Source of the DNA: CANHBY01 sp046342195
GTDB lineage: Bacteria; Pseudomonadota; Gammaproteobacteria; Burkholderiales; Burkholderiaceae_C
Assembly (NCBI GenBank): GCA_046342195.1
Contig: JBKDQE010000049.1
Location: 1-28,678 of the forward strand
Direction: 5' to 3'
Length of the DNA stretch: 28,678 bases
Shown: piece by piece, positions 14,225 through 21,616 of the stretch
Numbering within the stretch: the first letter of the stretch is position 1
Layout: each line of letters starts with the position of its first letter
Program-made: the position numbers and the translations under genes
Notes under the pieces: model-generated
Seen by the model: the letters and a program-made list of their open reading frames with translations, nothing else
The model's database searches: none
Told to the model about the DNA's origin: nothing

Positions 14225-16657
14225 TCATGCCGGTCGGGCATTCGCTGTGGCAGCCCGCGACTTCAGCGCCTTGAGTAGTTCATCCGTGGCTTCGGCCAGC
14301 TTGGCCGCGAGTTCAGTCGCTTCAGACTCTCGACCAGCCGTGGCCGCAGCCTCAGCTTGTAGCGCCAGTTCGTTGACGCGCCTTGCCTTGAGGTTTGCTC
14401 CGAGGCCCTTCAGGCTGTGCGCGATAAACCCGATTCTCGAGAGATCGCATTGTTCAATTGCTGTGCGGATCGCTTCTGGTACTTCTGCGCTAGACTCCAG
14501 CGTTGCAGTGATCAGTTTGTCAGTCAGGTTAGGCCGGTGTCCAAAGGCTGCGACTAAAGCGGGCCAGTCGATCACGTCCGTGGACGTCAAATCCTTCTCC
14601 GGAGGATCCGGCTCTAAAGTCGGCTGGGGTGACGTGGTGGCGTGAATACTTTGGAGCGTCGCATCGACATATACCGCTGCTTCGATAGTCTTGCGCGCGT
14701 AATTACGGATTGCCTCAACGAGCAAATCGATGTCGATTGGCTTTGATAAAAATGCTTTCATGCCGCTCGCCAGGCAGCGATCGCGTTCCTCTACCATTGA
14801 TTGCGCCGTGATCCCGATGGTGGGCAGATTCGGGTATAGGTCTCGTATCCGCTGTGCGAGTTGATGGCCATCCATCCTGGGCATTTGTACATCGGTCAGG
14901 ACAATGTCCCAGCTGTCAGGCCCCTCGCATTCAATGCGCTCAAGCGCAGCGACCCCGTCCTTGGCGCAAGATAAAACCCCACCTTCGATGCTCAGCATCT
15001 CCTCCAGCACAAGTTGATTGACTGGGTTATCCTCGGCTGAGAGAATGCGGTAGCCAACCAGCCGCCCGCTGTTCCCGACTGGAGCGGTCAACGCCTCATC
15101 GGTTTCGTGGCTGTCCGCTTCCTCAGGTGCTTTCACTGGAGACAGAGGGAGGTATACGACGAATGTGCTGCCGATGTTCGGCTCACTGCTGACTTTGATA
15201 GTGCCACCCATCAGTTCAATTAGATCTCGGGTAATGACGAGCCCGAGCCCCGTGCCTCCGAATTTGCGTGTGGTTGCCAGTTCCGCCTGCTCGAAGGCTT
15301 TGAATAGGCGGCCCACCTGTTCCGTGCTCATCCCGATTCCAGTATCTGCAATACGAAACTCAATGCCTGCATCCACGTGAGCAATGGTCAGCGTGACGCT
15401 ACCTCGCTCGGTGAATTTGATTGCATTGGAAAGCAGGTTGCCCAGCACCTGCGTAATGCGTAAGAAATCGCCAAGCAGCCATTGAGGCATGTTCTTATTG
15501 ACGTTGATACTGAACAAGATATTGCGATTCTTGGCGCAACCCTCGAAAAGTACGCAGAGATGATCGGTCAGTCGTTTGACACTGATAGGCAAGTCTTCAA
15601 TCTTCAGCTTTCCTGCCTCGATCTTGCTAAAGTCAAGAACATTATTGACGACGCCCAACAGCAGTTGCCCAGAGTCAAGCATTTGGCAAAATAGACGTTC
15701 AGTAACGTGACCTCGATTTTGACGCAGGCCGACCTCAGCCAGACCGAGCACTGCATTCATCGGTGTGCGCAGCTCGTGATTGATGTAAGCGAGAAAGACG
15801 CTCTTGGCAGCACTGGCGCGCTCGGCTTTGTCCCGCGCCAAATCAAGATGACGTCGTGAGGTATCAAGGCTTTCCACCATGTATTCCATTCCCCGAATCA
15901 ACTCACCGATTTCGTCATTGTGGGTGACAAGGGTTGGCTTGCTCAAATCGCCAGCGCCGATCCTCCGTGACCAATCCAGTAAGCTGGCGAGGCGGTCGAC
16001 TACCCTGCGAGAAAAAATGGACGCGATCACGAGCACGATGATGCCCCCCAGCATCGCAATCGCGAACGTGATCGTAATGCTTCGCTGTATTGATACCATG
16101 AGAAGATCGCGGCTAGCAGCACTTTCGTTAAGCGCCTGCATTCGCAGCTTTTGTACCGAAGTATCGATACTGACCCCGTAAATGCTTTCTGCTTCAAACC
16201 ATAAAGAAAAAGCCGACTCCTTTTCAAAATCACGACTGAGGCGGGTCGCTTTGTTGATCTGTGGCCAATAGCGATTGAACGTCTCTTCAAGGTCAGATCG
16301 GACTCGAATTGCCAAATTTTGGCCTTCGATATTGCGGCCGACAAGCATCTTGATTCCCTCATGAAGCGCGCGCTCCTGCACCTCAAGATCCCTCTCGGTC
16401 TGTTCCATCAAGCGGGCGTTTTCGGCCGTCAGATGACGTAAACTGAGAAGTCGCATACTAGCAATGCTTATTTCAACATCTTGCAGGCGCCTGACGAATT
16501 CTTCGCTATTCTTGAGTGAACTCTTGGCGACAAACACGGCATCCCGGAGTGCGAGTCCAGCAAACATCGTGATGCTGGCACTGATGACGCTCACTACGAT
16601 CATTGGGATGAATAGCTGCTGGAATAAAGAGAGATTCTTCAACCCGGCACTCATCAT
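14225..16657 (-). CDS. Hybrid sensor histidine kinase with receiver and Hpt domains
   Basis: An 810-residue membrane kinase with a full phosphorelay. TM1 is at about 13-36 and a mostly helical periplasmic sensor of about 150 residues (37-190) follows, then TM2 at about 194-214 and HAMP at about 215-268. HisKA has the H-box INHELRTPMN with His294. HATPase has the N-box LLSNAIKF (N411), G1 DTGIGM (438) and G2 GGTGLGL (467). The receiver has EDN at about 542-544 and phospho-acceptor Asp589 (LTDVQMPRMDG), and the Hpt has His747 (FIAHSLKG). This layout is that of TorS/ArcB-type kinases. It lies 15 bp after a ModA-like periplasmic binding protein gene, which suggests ligand-loaded binding protein docks on the periplasmic helices as TorT does on TorS. 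No response regulator gene is adjacent, so the phosphoryl acceptor is elsewhere. The second ATG (16654) is an equal start candidate. Confidence 0.93.
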   Translation of the reverse strand: MMSAGLKNLSLFQQLFIPMIVVSVISASITMFAGLALRDAVFVAKSSLKNSEEFVRRLQDVEISIASMRLLSLRHLTAENARLMEQTERDLEVQERALHEGIKMLVGRNIEGQNLAIRVRSDLEETFNRYWPQINKATRLSRDFEKESAFSLWFEAESIYGVSIDTSVQKLRMQALNESAASRDLLMVSIQRSITITFAIAMLGGIIVLVIASIFSRRVVDRLASLLDWSRRIGAGDLSKPTLVTHNDEIGELIRGMEYMVESLDTSRRHLDLARDKAERASAAKSVFLAYINHELRTPMNAVLGLAEVGLRQNRGHVTERLFCQMLDSGQLLLGVVNNVLDFSKIEAGKLKIEDLPISVKRLTDHLCVLFEGCAKNRNILFSINVNKNMPQWLLGDFLRITQVLGNLLSNAIKFTERGSVTLTIAHVDAGIEFRIADTGIGMSTEQVGRLFKAFEQAELATTRKFGGTGLGLVITRDLIELMGGTIKVSSEPNIGSTFVVYLPLSPVKAPEEADSHETDEALTAPVGNSGRLVGYRILSAEDNPVNQLVLEEMLSIEGGVLSCAKDGVAALERIECEGPDSWDIVLTDVQMPRMDGHQLAQRIRDLYPNLPTIGITAQSMVEERDRCLASGMKAFLSKPIDIDLLVEAIRNYARKTIEAAVYVDATLQSIHATTSPQPTLEPDPPEKDLTSTDVIDWPALVAAFGHRPNLTDKLITATLESSAEVPEAIRTAIEQCDLSRIGFIAHSLKGLGANLKARRVNELALQAEAAATAGRESEATELAAKLAEATDELLKALKSRAATANARPA

Positions 16658-16672
16658 CTGGCGTGACTAGGT

Positions 16673-17473
16673 TTACGGATTCACATCAAAGTTCTGCGCA
16701 CGGAATACCGCTTTCCCTAGCGGTCCTGTCAGAAACTTGAGAAACTTTTGAATGTCGGCTCTGGCCGCAGAGGCGTCGAGCGGAGCAAGGTAATACCGGA
16801 TCGGTGGATGCAACGAAGCTTTCACCGCCGCGACCTCCCTCAAACGCTCGTTCATGTTTGACTTGAACAGGATGCCCACTGTGCCACTCTCTGCCTCAGC
16901 CAAGGCATCCACCAAAAGATCAATGTTCTTGCGAGTCGTGACCTTGTTTTGCACCTGTTCCCACAACCCGGCAGATTCAAGAGCCTGTTTGGCATATCGC
17001 CCGAACGGAGCAGTGCCGGGATCCCCGATCATCAGTGATGACACTTTGCTCGAAGTGATTTCGGTGATGTCCCGAAGTTCTAGCGGAATCCCTGCGGGAA
17101 CGGCCACCACGAGGACGTTACCCCAAGGGCTGACCACTTCCTTCTCGGATACCAGCTTATTTTCGACGGCAAAGTCCATCCACTCCTTATCGGCTGAGAC
17201 GAAGATATCTGCCGACAATAGGCCGCCACTTAAGCCCTTGGCAATCAACCCTGACGACTTGCATGTGTAGGTGAACTGTGCCTGATGATCGACCTTGTTG
17301 CTATACAGTTCGCCGACCTTCTTGAGCACATTACAGGTTGAGTTAGCTACGGCCAAGCGGATTTCTCCGGCAAAGCTCTGGGGGATGACCGAAAGCAGTG
17401 CCATTGCCACGAACAGTTTCCACCCCTTTCGCTGGCCTGGCAGCCTGTCGGGTTTGGCGGTTTTCGGCTGCAA
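16673..17473 (-). CDS. ModA-like periplasmic substrate-binding protein, probable sensor partner of the kinase
   Basis: The mature part resembles type II periplasmic binding proteins of the molybdate/tungstate ModA group: RLAVANSTCNVLKKV, then CKSSGLIAKGLSGG, then SADIFVSADKEWMDFA, then VVSPWGNVLVVAVP, then IGDPGTAPFGRYAKQ. Two Cys 24 residues apart (STC...YTC) could form a disulfide; ModA usually lacks them. The export signal is KLFVAMALLSVIPQSFAG. The start is uncertain. I place it at TTG 17473, giving a basic n-region; GTG 17410 or ATG 17404 would leave almost no n-region. The open frame continues upstream to 17866, but that part crosses the palindromic element and is not credible coding. 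There are no modB or modC genes nearby, so a sensing role with the downstream kinase is more likely than transport. The ligand is unproven; an oxyanion is the best guess. Confidence 0.75.
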   Translation of the reverse strand: MQPKTAKPDRLPGQRKGWKLFVAMALLSVIPQSFAGEIRLAVANSTCNVLKKVGELYSNKVDHQAQFTYTCKSSGLIAKGLSGGLLSADIFVSADKEWMDFAVENKLVSEKEVVSPWGNVLVVAVPAGIPLELRDITEITSSKVSSLMIGDPGTAPFGRYAKQALESAGLWEQVQNKVTTRKNIDLLVDALAEAESGTVGILFKSNMNERLREVAAVKASLHPPIRYYLAPLDASAARADIQKFLKFLTGPLGKAVFRAQNFDVNP

Positions 17474-17738
17474 GTTGACAGAAGCGAACCTTCCTGCAAC
17501 TGCTTTTCGGCACTGATTTTCGTATCCGACGGCCCAAGTCCGACAAGCGCTCCTCGGATCAGGAATGCCAAACCAGCCCAGGACCCAAAGTTTTGCTCCT
17601 ATCAAGCGTCGGAGCAATGCGGCGAGGTGACGCTGGGAGGGAAGGCTGCCGGCAAAGATTGGATGCGAGCCAGAATGAGAAGCGCGAGAGGCCAGGGGGT
17701 TCAGAGGAGTCATGGGCGTATAGGGTGCTTTTAGGTTG

Positions 17739-17899
17739 GGGCCTGTTAACACTAAAGAGCCAGATGCGTTGTGCTTCAAAAGGCCTTGTGCGGCGTTGCA
17801 AAGCCTCCCTCGCCGGGGGCTTACCCCGGCTTCGTTTTGCGCCTTGCTCAAAGCCTTTTGAAGCACAACGCATCTGACATCTTTAGTGTTAACAGGCCC
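17739..17899. mobile_element. 161-bp palindromic MITE-like element
   Basis: The ends GGGCCTGTTAACACTAAAG (17739-17757) and its exact reverse complement (17881-17899) are followed inwards by 3 and 4 unmatched bases. A further perfect 24-bp pair follows (17761-17784 and 17853-17876, beginning CAGATGCGTTGTGCTTCAAA). The centre has weaker complementarity and a tight stem GCCGGGG-GCTTA-CCCCGGC (17812-17830). The whole element can fold into one cruciform. It has no coding capacity of its own. The size and terminal inverted repeats fit a non-autonomous miniature transposable element. A two-base duplication (TG) may flank it, but that is weak. Short chance frames run through it in both directions. 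Confidence 0.8.
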
Positions 17900-18101
17900 T
17901 GATGCAACTGAACAGCGAGATCAACAAAGACCGATTCGCAGACCTGAGTGACAGCTTGAGGCTTTAAAGTCATCTGAATTTCCCTTCACCTTGAGGGCAA
18001 TGATGCTTGATCTTCCTCACTTTTGTCTGTGAGCAAATCAACAAATACGCATCCTTATGATAGGTTAAGCTGTGCCCATGTTTTACTTTTCGCCGTGTGC
18101 G
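17900..18101. other. Region between the palindromic element and corC
   Basis: It should hold the corC promoter; TATGAT at 18056-18061 is a possible -10 box without a good -35. A 21-codon frame at 17902-17967 (MQLNSEINKDRFADLSDSL...) looks compositionally protein-like and ends in TAA. It could be the remaining C-terminus of a gene truncated by the palindromic element. The 265 bases on the other side of the element (17474-17738) show no recognisable gene. Confidence 0.3.
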
Positions 18102-19001
18102 ATGTCTGAACCTTTTTCAGGGCGGCCCAAGGCCGAAAAAAAACTTGGCACAACCCATGCTGATTCACGTAATTTGTTCCAACGCATTGTCGAGTTTGTC
18201 TCCCCGGGGGTTGACTCTCTTGATGAACTTTTTAGCCTGTTACTGGATGCCGAAGACCGCGAACTGATTGCCGTCCAGACGCGCATGATGCTCGAAGGCG
18301 TTTTGCGAATGGCCGACCTCACCGCTGGTGATGTGATGGTTCCTGCGCCGCACATGGATTTGCTTGACATTGAAACCGATTACGAAAACATTTTGAATAC
18401 GGTGATTGCCACAGGCCATTCCCGGTTTCCTGTGTTTGAAAGCCAACGGGATAATGTCATTGGCATTTTGATGGCCAAAGACCTCCTGAAGCTGCAACGC
18501 GCCCCGGAGCTCAATTTGCGCACTTTGCTGAGGCCCGCCGTATTTGTGCCTGAATCGAAGGGCCTGAATGATTTGCTCCGTGATTTTCGCTCCAATCGCA
18601 ATCATCTGGCCATCGTGATCGATGAATTTGGCTCTACAGCCGGCTTGATCACCATCGAAGATGTTTTGGAACAAATTGTGGGCGATATACGTGATGAATT
18701 CGACGACAAGCATGACGGGCCAAGCGCCATTTATGCCTTGGCCAGCGGCGGCTACCGGGTGGCAGGTGACACCCCGATCTCCGCAGTCAATGAAGCCTTC
18801 CATGTCAGTTTGCCCCTGGAGCCTTTTGACACAATTGGCGGTCTCGTGGCGCATGAGCATGGGATTGTGCCTCGTCGGGGTGAGTCGCTTGAGTGGGGTG
18901 GCTTAGTTTTCAATGTCATGCTCACGCGCGGCGGGGCGGTTCGCTGGTTCAAGGTCACACGCGCCCAAGAAGACACACTCAGCAGCAGTACCAGCGCGTG
19001 A
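18102..19001 (+). CDS. corC: CorC/YbeX-type CBS-domain protein
   Basis: A 299-residue cytoplasmic protein of the HlyC/CorC family, linked to magnesium or cobalt efflux and, as YbeX, to ribosome and envelope functions. A short N-terminal helical part (about 15-65) is followed by the tandem CBS pair (about 65-190, from VMVPAPHMDLL through GHSRFPVFESQRDNVIG to VIDEFGSTAGLITIEDVLEQIVGDI). The C-terminal CorC_HlyC domain (about 205-290, YRVAGDTPISAVNEAF... DTIGGLVAHEHG) binds a regulatory ligand. There is no DUF21 membrane domain, as expected for CorC. I choose ATG 18102 (MSEPFSG), the usual start in relatives; ATG 18078 and GTG 18072 are in frame, and none has a strong ribosome site. Its last bases overlap the lnt start. 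Confidence 0.92.
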   Translation: MSEPFSGRPKAEKKLGTTHADSRNLFQRIVEFVSPGVDSLDELFSLLLDAEDRELIAVQTRMMLEGVLRMADLTAGDVMVPAPHMDLLDIETDYENILNTVIATGHSRFPVFESQRDNVIGILMAKDLLKLQRAPELNLRTLLRPAVFVPESKGLNDLLRDFRSNRNHLAIVIDEFGSTAGLITIEDVLEQIVGDIRDEFDDKHDGPSAIYALASGGYRVAGDTPISAVNEAFHVSLPLEPFDTIGGLVAHEHGIVPRRGESLEWGGLVFNVMLTRGGAVRWFKVTRAQEDTLSSSTSA

Positions 19002-20506
19002 TCGGGCTGATTTTGATCATCTTGGCGGGGGGCCTGCACAGCCTTCCGATGGCCTATCCGGTTTTATGGGTTTTTCAGCCGCTGGCCTTGGCGTGTTTGC
19101 TGTGGCAGCTTGACCGGGCCAGCCCCCGGCGTGCTGCAGCTTTGGCATGGCTTTTTGGCCTTGCTTGGTTGACGGCTTCAGTGTGGTGGCTGTTTGTCAG
19201 TATGCACACCTATGGGGGGCTTCCGGCCTGGATGTCGGTGGCCGCAGTATGGGCCTTGTGTGCTGCCTTGGCGGGCTATTTGGCCCTGGCTTTTGCCGCG
19301 TTCGCCAAATGGCGCACACGTCGGCTGATTCCCGATAGCGTGCTGGTGAGTGCTTTGTGGTTATTGGCTGAATTGGCCCGGGGCATGATGTTCACAGGAT
19401 TTCCTTGGGCCTCAAGCGGGTATGCTCATGTCGACAGCCCCCTGGCTGGTTTGGCCCCTTGGCTTGGTGTTTATGGCATGGGCGCTGCGGCCACTTTCTT
19501 TGTTGCATTGCTGGTGTTCCAGCGAGCCTTGTCGCTGTCGATACGTTCCCGTGGTGTCGCGATAGGCTCGGTGCTTGCAGTCGTGCTGGGAGTGGCTCAA
19601 TTCCTGGATCATGATTTCACCTCTGCGGTGGGCGAATTGAGTGTGGCCCTGCTGCAAAACAATGTGCCCCAGAACGAAAAATTTCAAGCTCAATCGGTGG
19701 CGGGCCAGTTGGATTGGACGCTTGAGCGGCTGACCAGTTTACCTGTGGAGCTGGTGGTGGCTCCTGAAACCGTGGTGCCCTTGTTGCCCGCTGATATTCC
19801 ACAGGCTTTTCATGACGCTGTTGTACAGCATTATCAGCAGCCAGGCCGGCATGCCCTGATCGGTCTGCCCTTGGGTGACGAGCGCATCGGCTACACCAAT
19901 TCGGTGGCCGGCTTGTCGGCGTTGATGAGCCAGAAACCGCCCGGCTTCTACCGTTACGATAAACACCATTTGGTACCGTTTGGAGAGTTTATTCCGCCCG
20001 CTTTCCGATGGTTCACCCAGATGATGAACATTCCCCTCGGCGACTTTGATCGCGGCCCCTTGGTTGCCCCTTCATTTCCGGTGCAAACGGGGCACACGGT
20101 TCAGTGGGTGGCCCCCCATATTTGCTATGAAGACCTTTTCGGTGAAGAGTTGGCCGCCCGATTCATCACCGATCATCCCCCCACCATGCTCGCCAATTTG
20201 AGCAATATTGCCTGGTTTGGTAATACCATTGCCATTCGGCAGCATTTGCAAATTTCACGCTTGCGCAGTCTGGAACTTCAGCGTCCCATCCTTCGCAGCA
20301 CAAACACAGGCGCTACAGCCATCATTAATCACCGTGGCCAGGTGGTCAACCAACTGCCCCCCCATACCCAGGCCGTGCTGGGTGGTTTGGTGCAGGGGCG
20401 CCAAGGTTTGACACCGTTTGCCTGGTGGGCCGGTCGATGGGGCCTTTGGCCACTGCTGGGGGTGGCTCTGGTACTGATTGCATTGAGTCGGCGTGGGGCT
20501 CCGTAG
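18998..20506 (+). CDS. lnt: Apolipoprotein N-acyltransferase
   Basis: Inner-membrane enzyme that transfers an acyl chain from a phospholipid to the N-terminal Cys of apolipoproteins, the last step of lipoprotein maturation. The protein has 502 residues. About six to seven membrane helices span residues 1-205. A periplasmic nitrilase-like domain (about 212-470) carries the catalytic triad Glu257 (VVAPETVVP), Lys322 (RYDKHHLVPFGEF) and Cys376 (HICYEDLFG). A final helix at about 475-497 anchors the C-terminus. The GTG start overlaps the corC stop as GTGA (18998-19001), indicating translational coupling. A longer frame to 18893 exists only inside corC and is rejected. corC-lnt is a conserved pair. 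Confidence 0.95.
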   Translation: MIGLILIILAGGLHSLPMAYPVLWVFQPLALACLLWQLDRASPRRAAALAWLFGLAWLTASVWWLFVSMHTYGGLPAWMSVAAVWALCAALAGYLALAFAAFAKWRTRRLIPDSVLVSALWLLAELARGMMFTGFPWASSGYAHVDSPLAGLAPWLGVYGMGAAATFFVALLVFQRALSLSIRSRGVAIGSVLAVVLGVAQFLDHDFTSAVGELSVALLQNNVPQNEKFQAQSVAGQLDWTLERLTSLPVELVVAPETVVPLLPADIPQAFHDAVVQHYQQPGRHALIGLPLGDERIGYTNSVAGLSALMSQKPPGFYRYDKHHLVPFGEFIPPAFRWFTQMMNIPLGDFDRGPLVAPSFPVQTGHTVQWVAPHICYEDLFGEELAARFITDHPPTMLANLSNIAWFGNTIAIRQHLQISRLRSLELQRPILRSTNTGATAIINHRGQVVNQLPPHTQAVLGGLVQGRQGLTPFAWWAGRWGLWPLLGVALVLIALSRRGAP

Positions 20507-20630
20507 AATTAGGTCTCGGCATGGGCTTGCAATTCGTTTTTCGGGGCTGATTTTTTACCCTCGCCAAAAAATGTCAGGGCATGGTTTTGCAGGTCGCTGT
20601 GTTGTTCGTTTGGCGGGCTGTGAGCCTGCC

Positions 20631-20655
20631 CGCGGGGTAATTGCCTCGCGTTTTT
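20631..20655 (+). terminator. Intrinsic terminator between lnt and glyQ, possible attenuator
   Basis: CGCGGGG-TAATTG-CCTCGCG forms a seven-pair stem (one G-U) with a six-base loop, followed immediately by TTTTT. A second hairpin, GGCGGGCT-GTG-AGCCTGCC (20612-20630), abuts it on the 5' side. It can end the corC-lnt transcript 125 bp after lnt. It is also only 28 bp in front of the glyQ ATG, leaving little room for a separate downstream promoter, so it might regulate read-through into glyQS. Confidence 0.65.
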
Positions 20656-20683
20656 GCTGTTTTACTTACTTTTTCATCACACT

Positions 20684-21616
20684 ATGCTGACTTTTCAGCA
20701 ATTGATTTTGCGTTTGCAAACCTACTGGGATCAGCAAGGCTGCGCCTTGCTTCAACCCTATGATATGGAGGTCGGTGCAGGAACCAGCCACACGGCCACT
20801 TTCCTGCGCGCCCTGGGCCCCGAGCCCTGGAAAGCCGCTTATGTGCAACCCAGCCGGCGGCCCAAGGATGGCCGCTATGGGCAAAACCCCAACCGGCTAC
20901 AACACTACTACCAGTATCAGGTGGTGCTCAAACCTGCGCCCGCCGATATTCTCGACTTGTACCTGGGCTCTCTGGAGGCTTTGGGTTTTGATCTTCAAAG
21001 CAATGATGTCCGTTTTGTCGAAGACGACTGGGAGAACCCCACATTAGGGGCCTGGGGACTGGGTTGGGAGGTGTGGCTCAATGGCATGGAAGTCACCCAA
21101 TTCACCTATTTTCAGCAAGTCGGCGGAATAGACTGCCGCCCGCTCACTGGTGAAATCACCTATGGCCTGGAGCGCCTGGCCATGTATTTGCAAGGCGTGG
21201 AAAACGTCTATGACTTGCAATGGACCGACACGCTTCGTTACCGTGATGTTTATCACCAAAATGAAGTGGAGCAAAGCGCCTATAACTTTGAACACAGTGA
21301 TGTCGGGTTTTTGCTGGGTGCTTTTGCCGCCCATGAAAAACAAGCCCAGTACTTGATAGGGCAAAAATTGGCTCTGCCAGCCTATGAGCAGGCCCTGAAG
21401 GCTGCGCACGCCTTCAACTTGCTGGACGCCCGCGGCGCTATCAGCGTCACTGAGCGTGCAGCGTACATTGGCCGCATCCGCGCTATTTCGCGCAGCGTGG
21501 CGCAGAGCTACTTTGACAGTCGAGCGCGTTTGGGCTTTCCTCTGGCACCTCGTGCCTGGGCTGAAGAGGTGTTGGCGCACTGGAACAAAACCCACACAGA
21601 GAAGGCGGAGGCGTGA
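20684..21616 (+). CDS. glyQ: Glycyl-tRNA synthetase alpha subunit
   Basis: Catalytic subunit of the bacterial alpha2-beta2 class II glycyl-tRNA synthetase, which charges tRNA-Gly. The protein has 310 residues, the normal length. Signature stretches are present: the start MLTFQQLILRLQTYWDQQGC, motif-2-like AYVQPSRRPKDGRYGQNPNR, and WEVWLNGMEVTQFTYFQQVGG followed by ITYGLERLAMYLQGV (motif 3 with class II Arg). The ATG at 20684 is chosen because it matches the conserved start; no Shine-Dalgarno sequence precedes it. A 39-codon upstream frame beginning ATG 20571 runs through the terminator and stops at 20690, overlapping the glyQ start. glyS follows with a TGATG overlap. Confidence 0.97.
   Translation: MLTFQQLILRLQTYWDQQGCALLQPYDMEVGAGTSHTATFLRALGPEPWKAAYVQPSRRPKDGRYGQNPNRLQHYYQYQVVLKPAPADILDLYLGSLEALGFDLQSNDVRFVEDDWENPTLGAWGLGWEVWLNGMEVTQFTYFQQVGGIDCRPLTGEITYGLERLAMYLQGVENVYDLQWTDTLRYRDVYHQNEVEQSAYNFEHSDVGFLLGAFAAHEKQAQYLIGQKLALPAYEQALKAAHAFNLLDARGAISVTERAAYIGRIRAISRSVAQSYFDSRARLGFPLAPRAWAEEVLAHWNKTHTEKAEA

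Noticed and set aside
17474..17866. N-terminal extension of the ModA-like protein by about 130 residues
   Set aside because: The extension runs through the palindromic element and precedes the hydrophobic signal sequence, so a later start is needed for export.
18240..18860. Leftward 206-codon open frame
   Set aside because: It is inside corC on the opposite strand, without domain or ribosome site.
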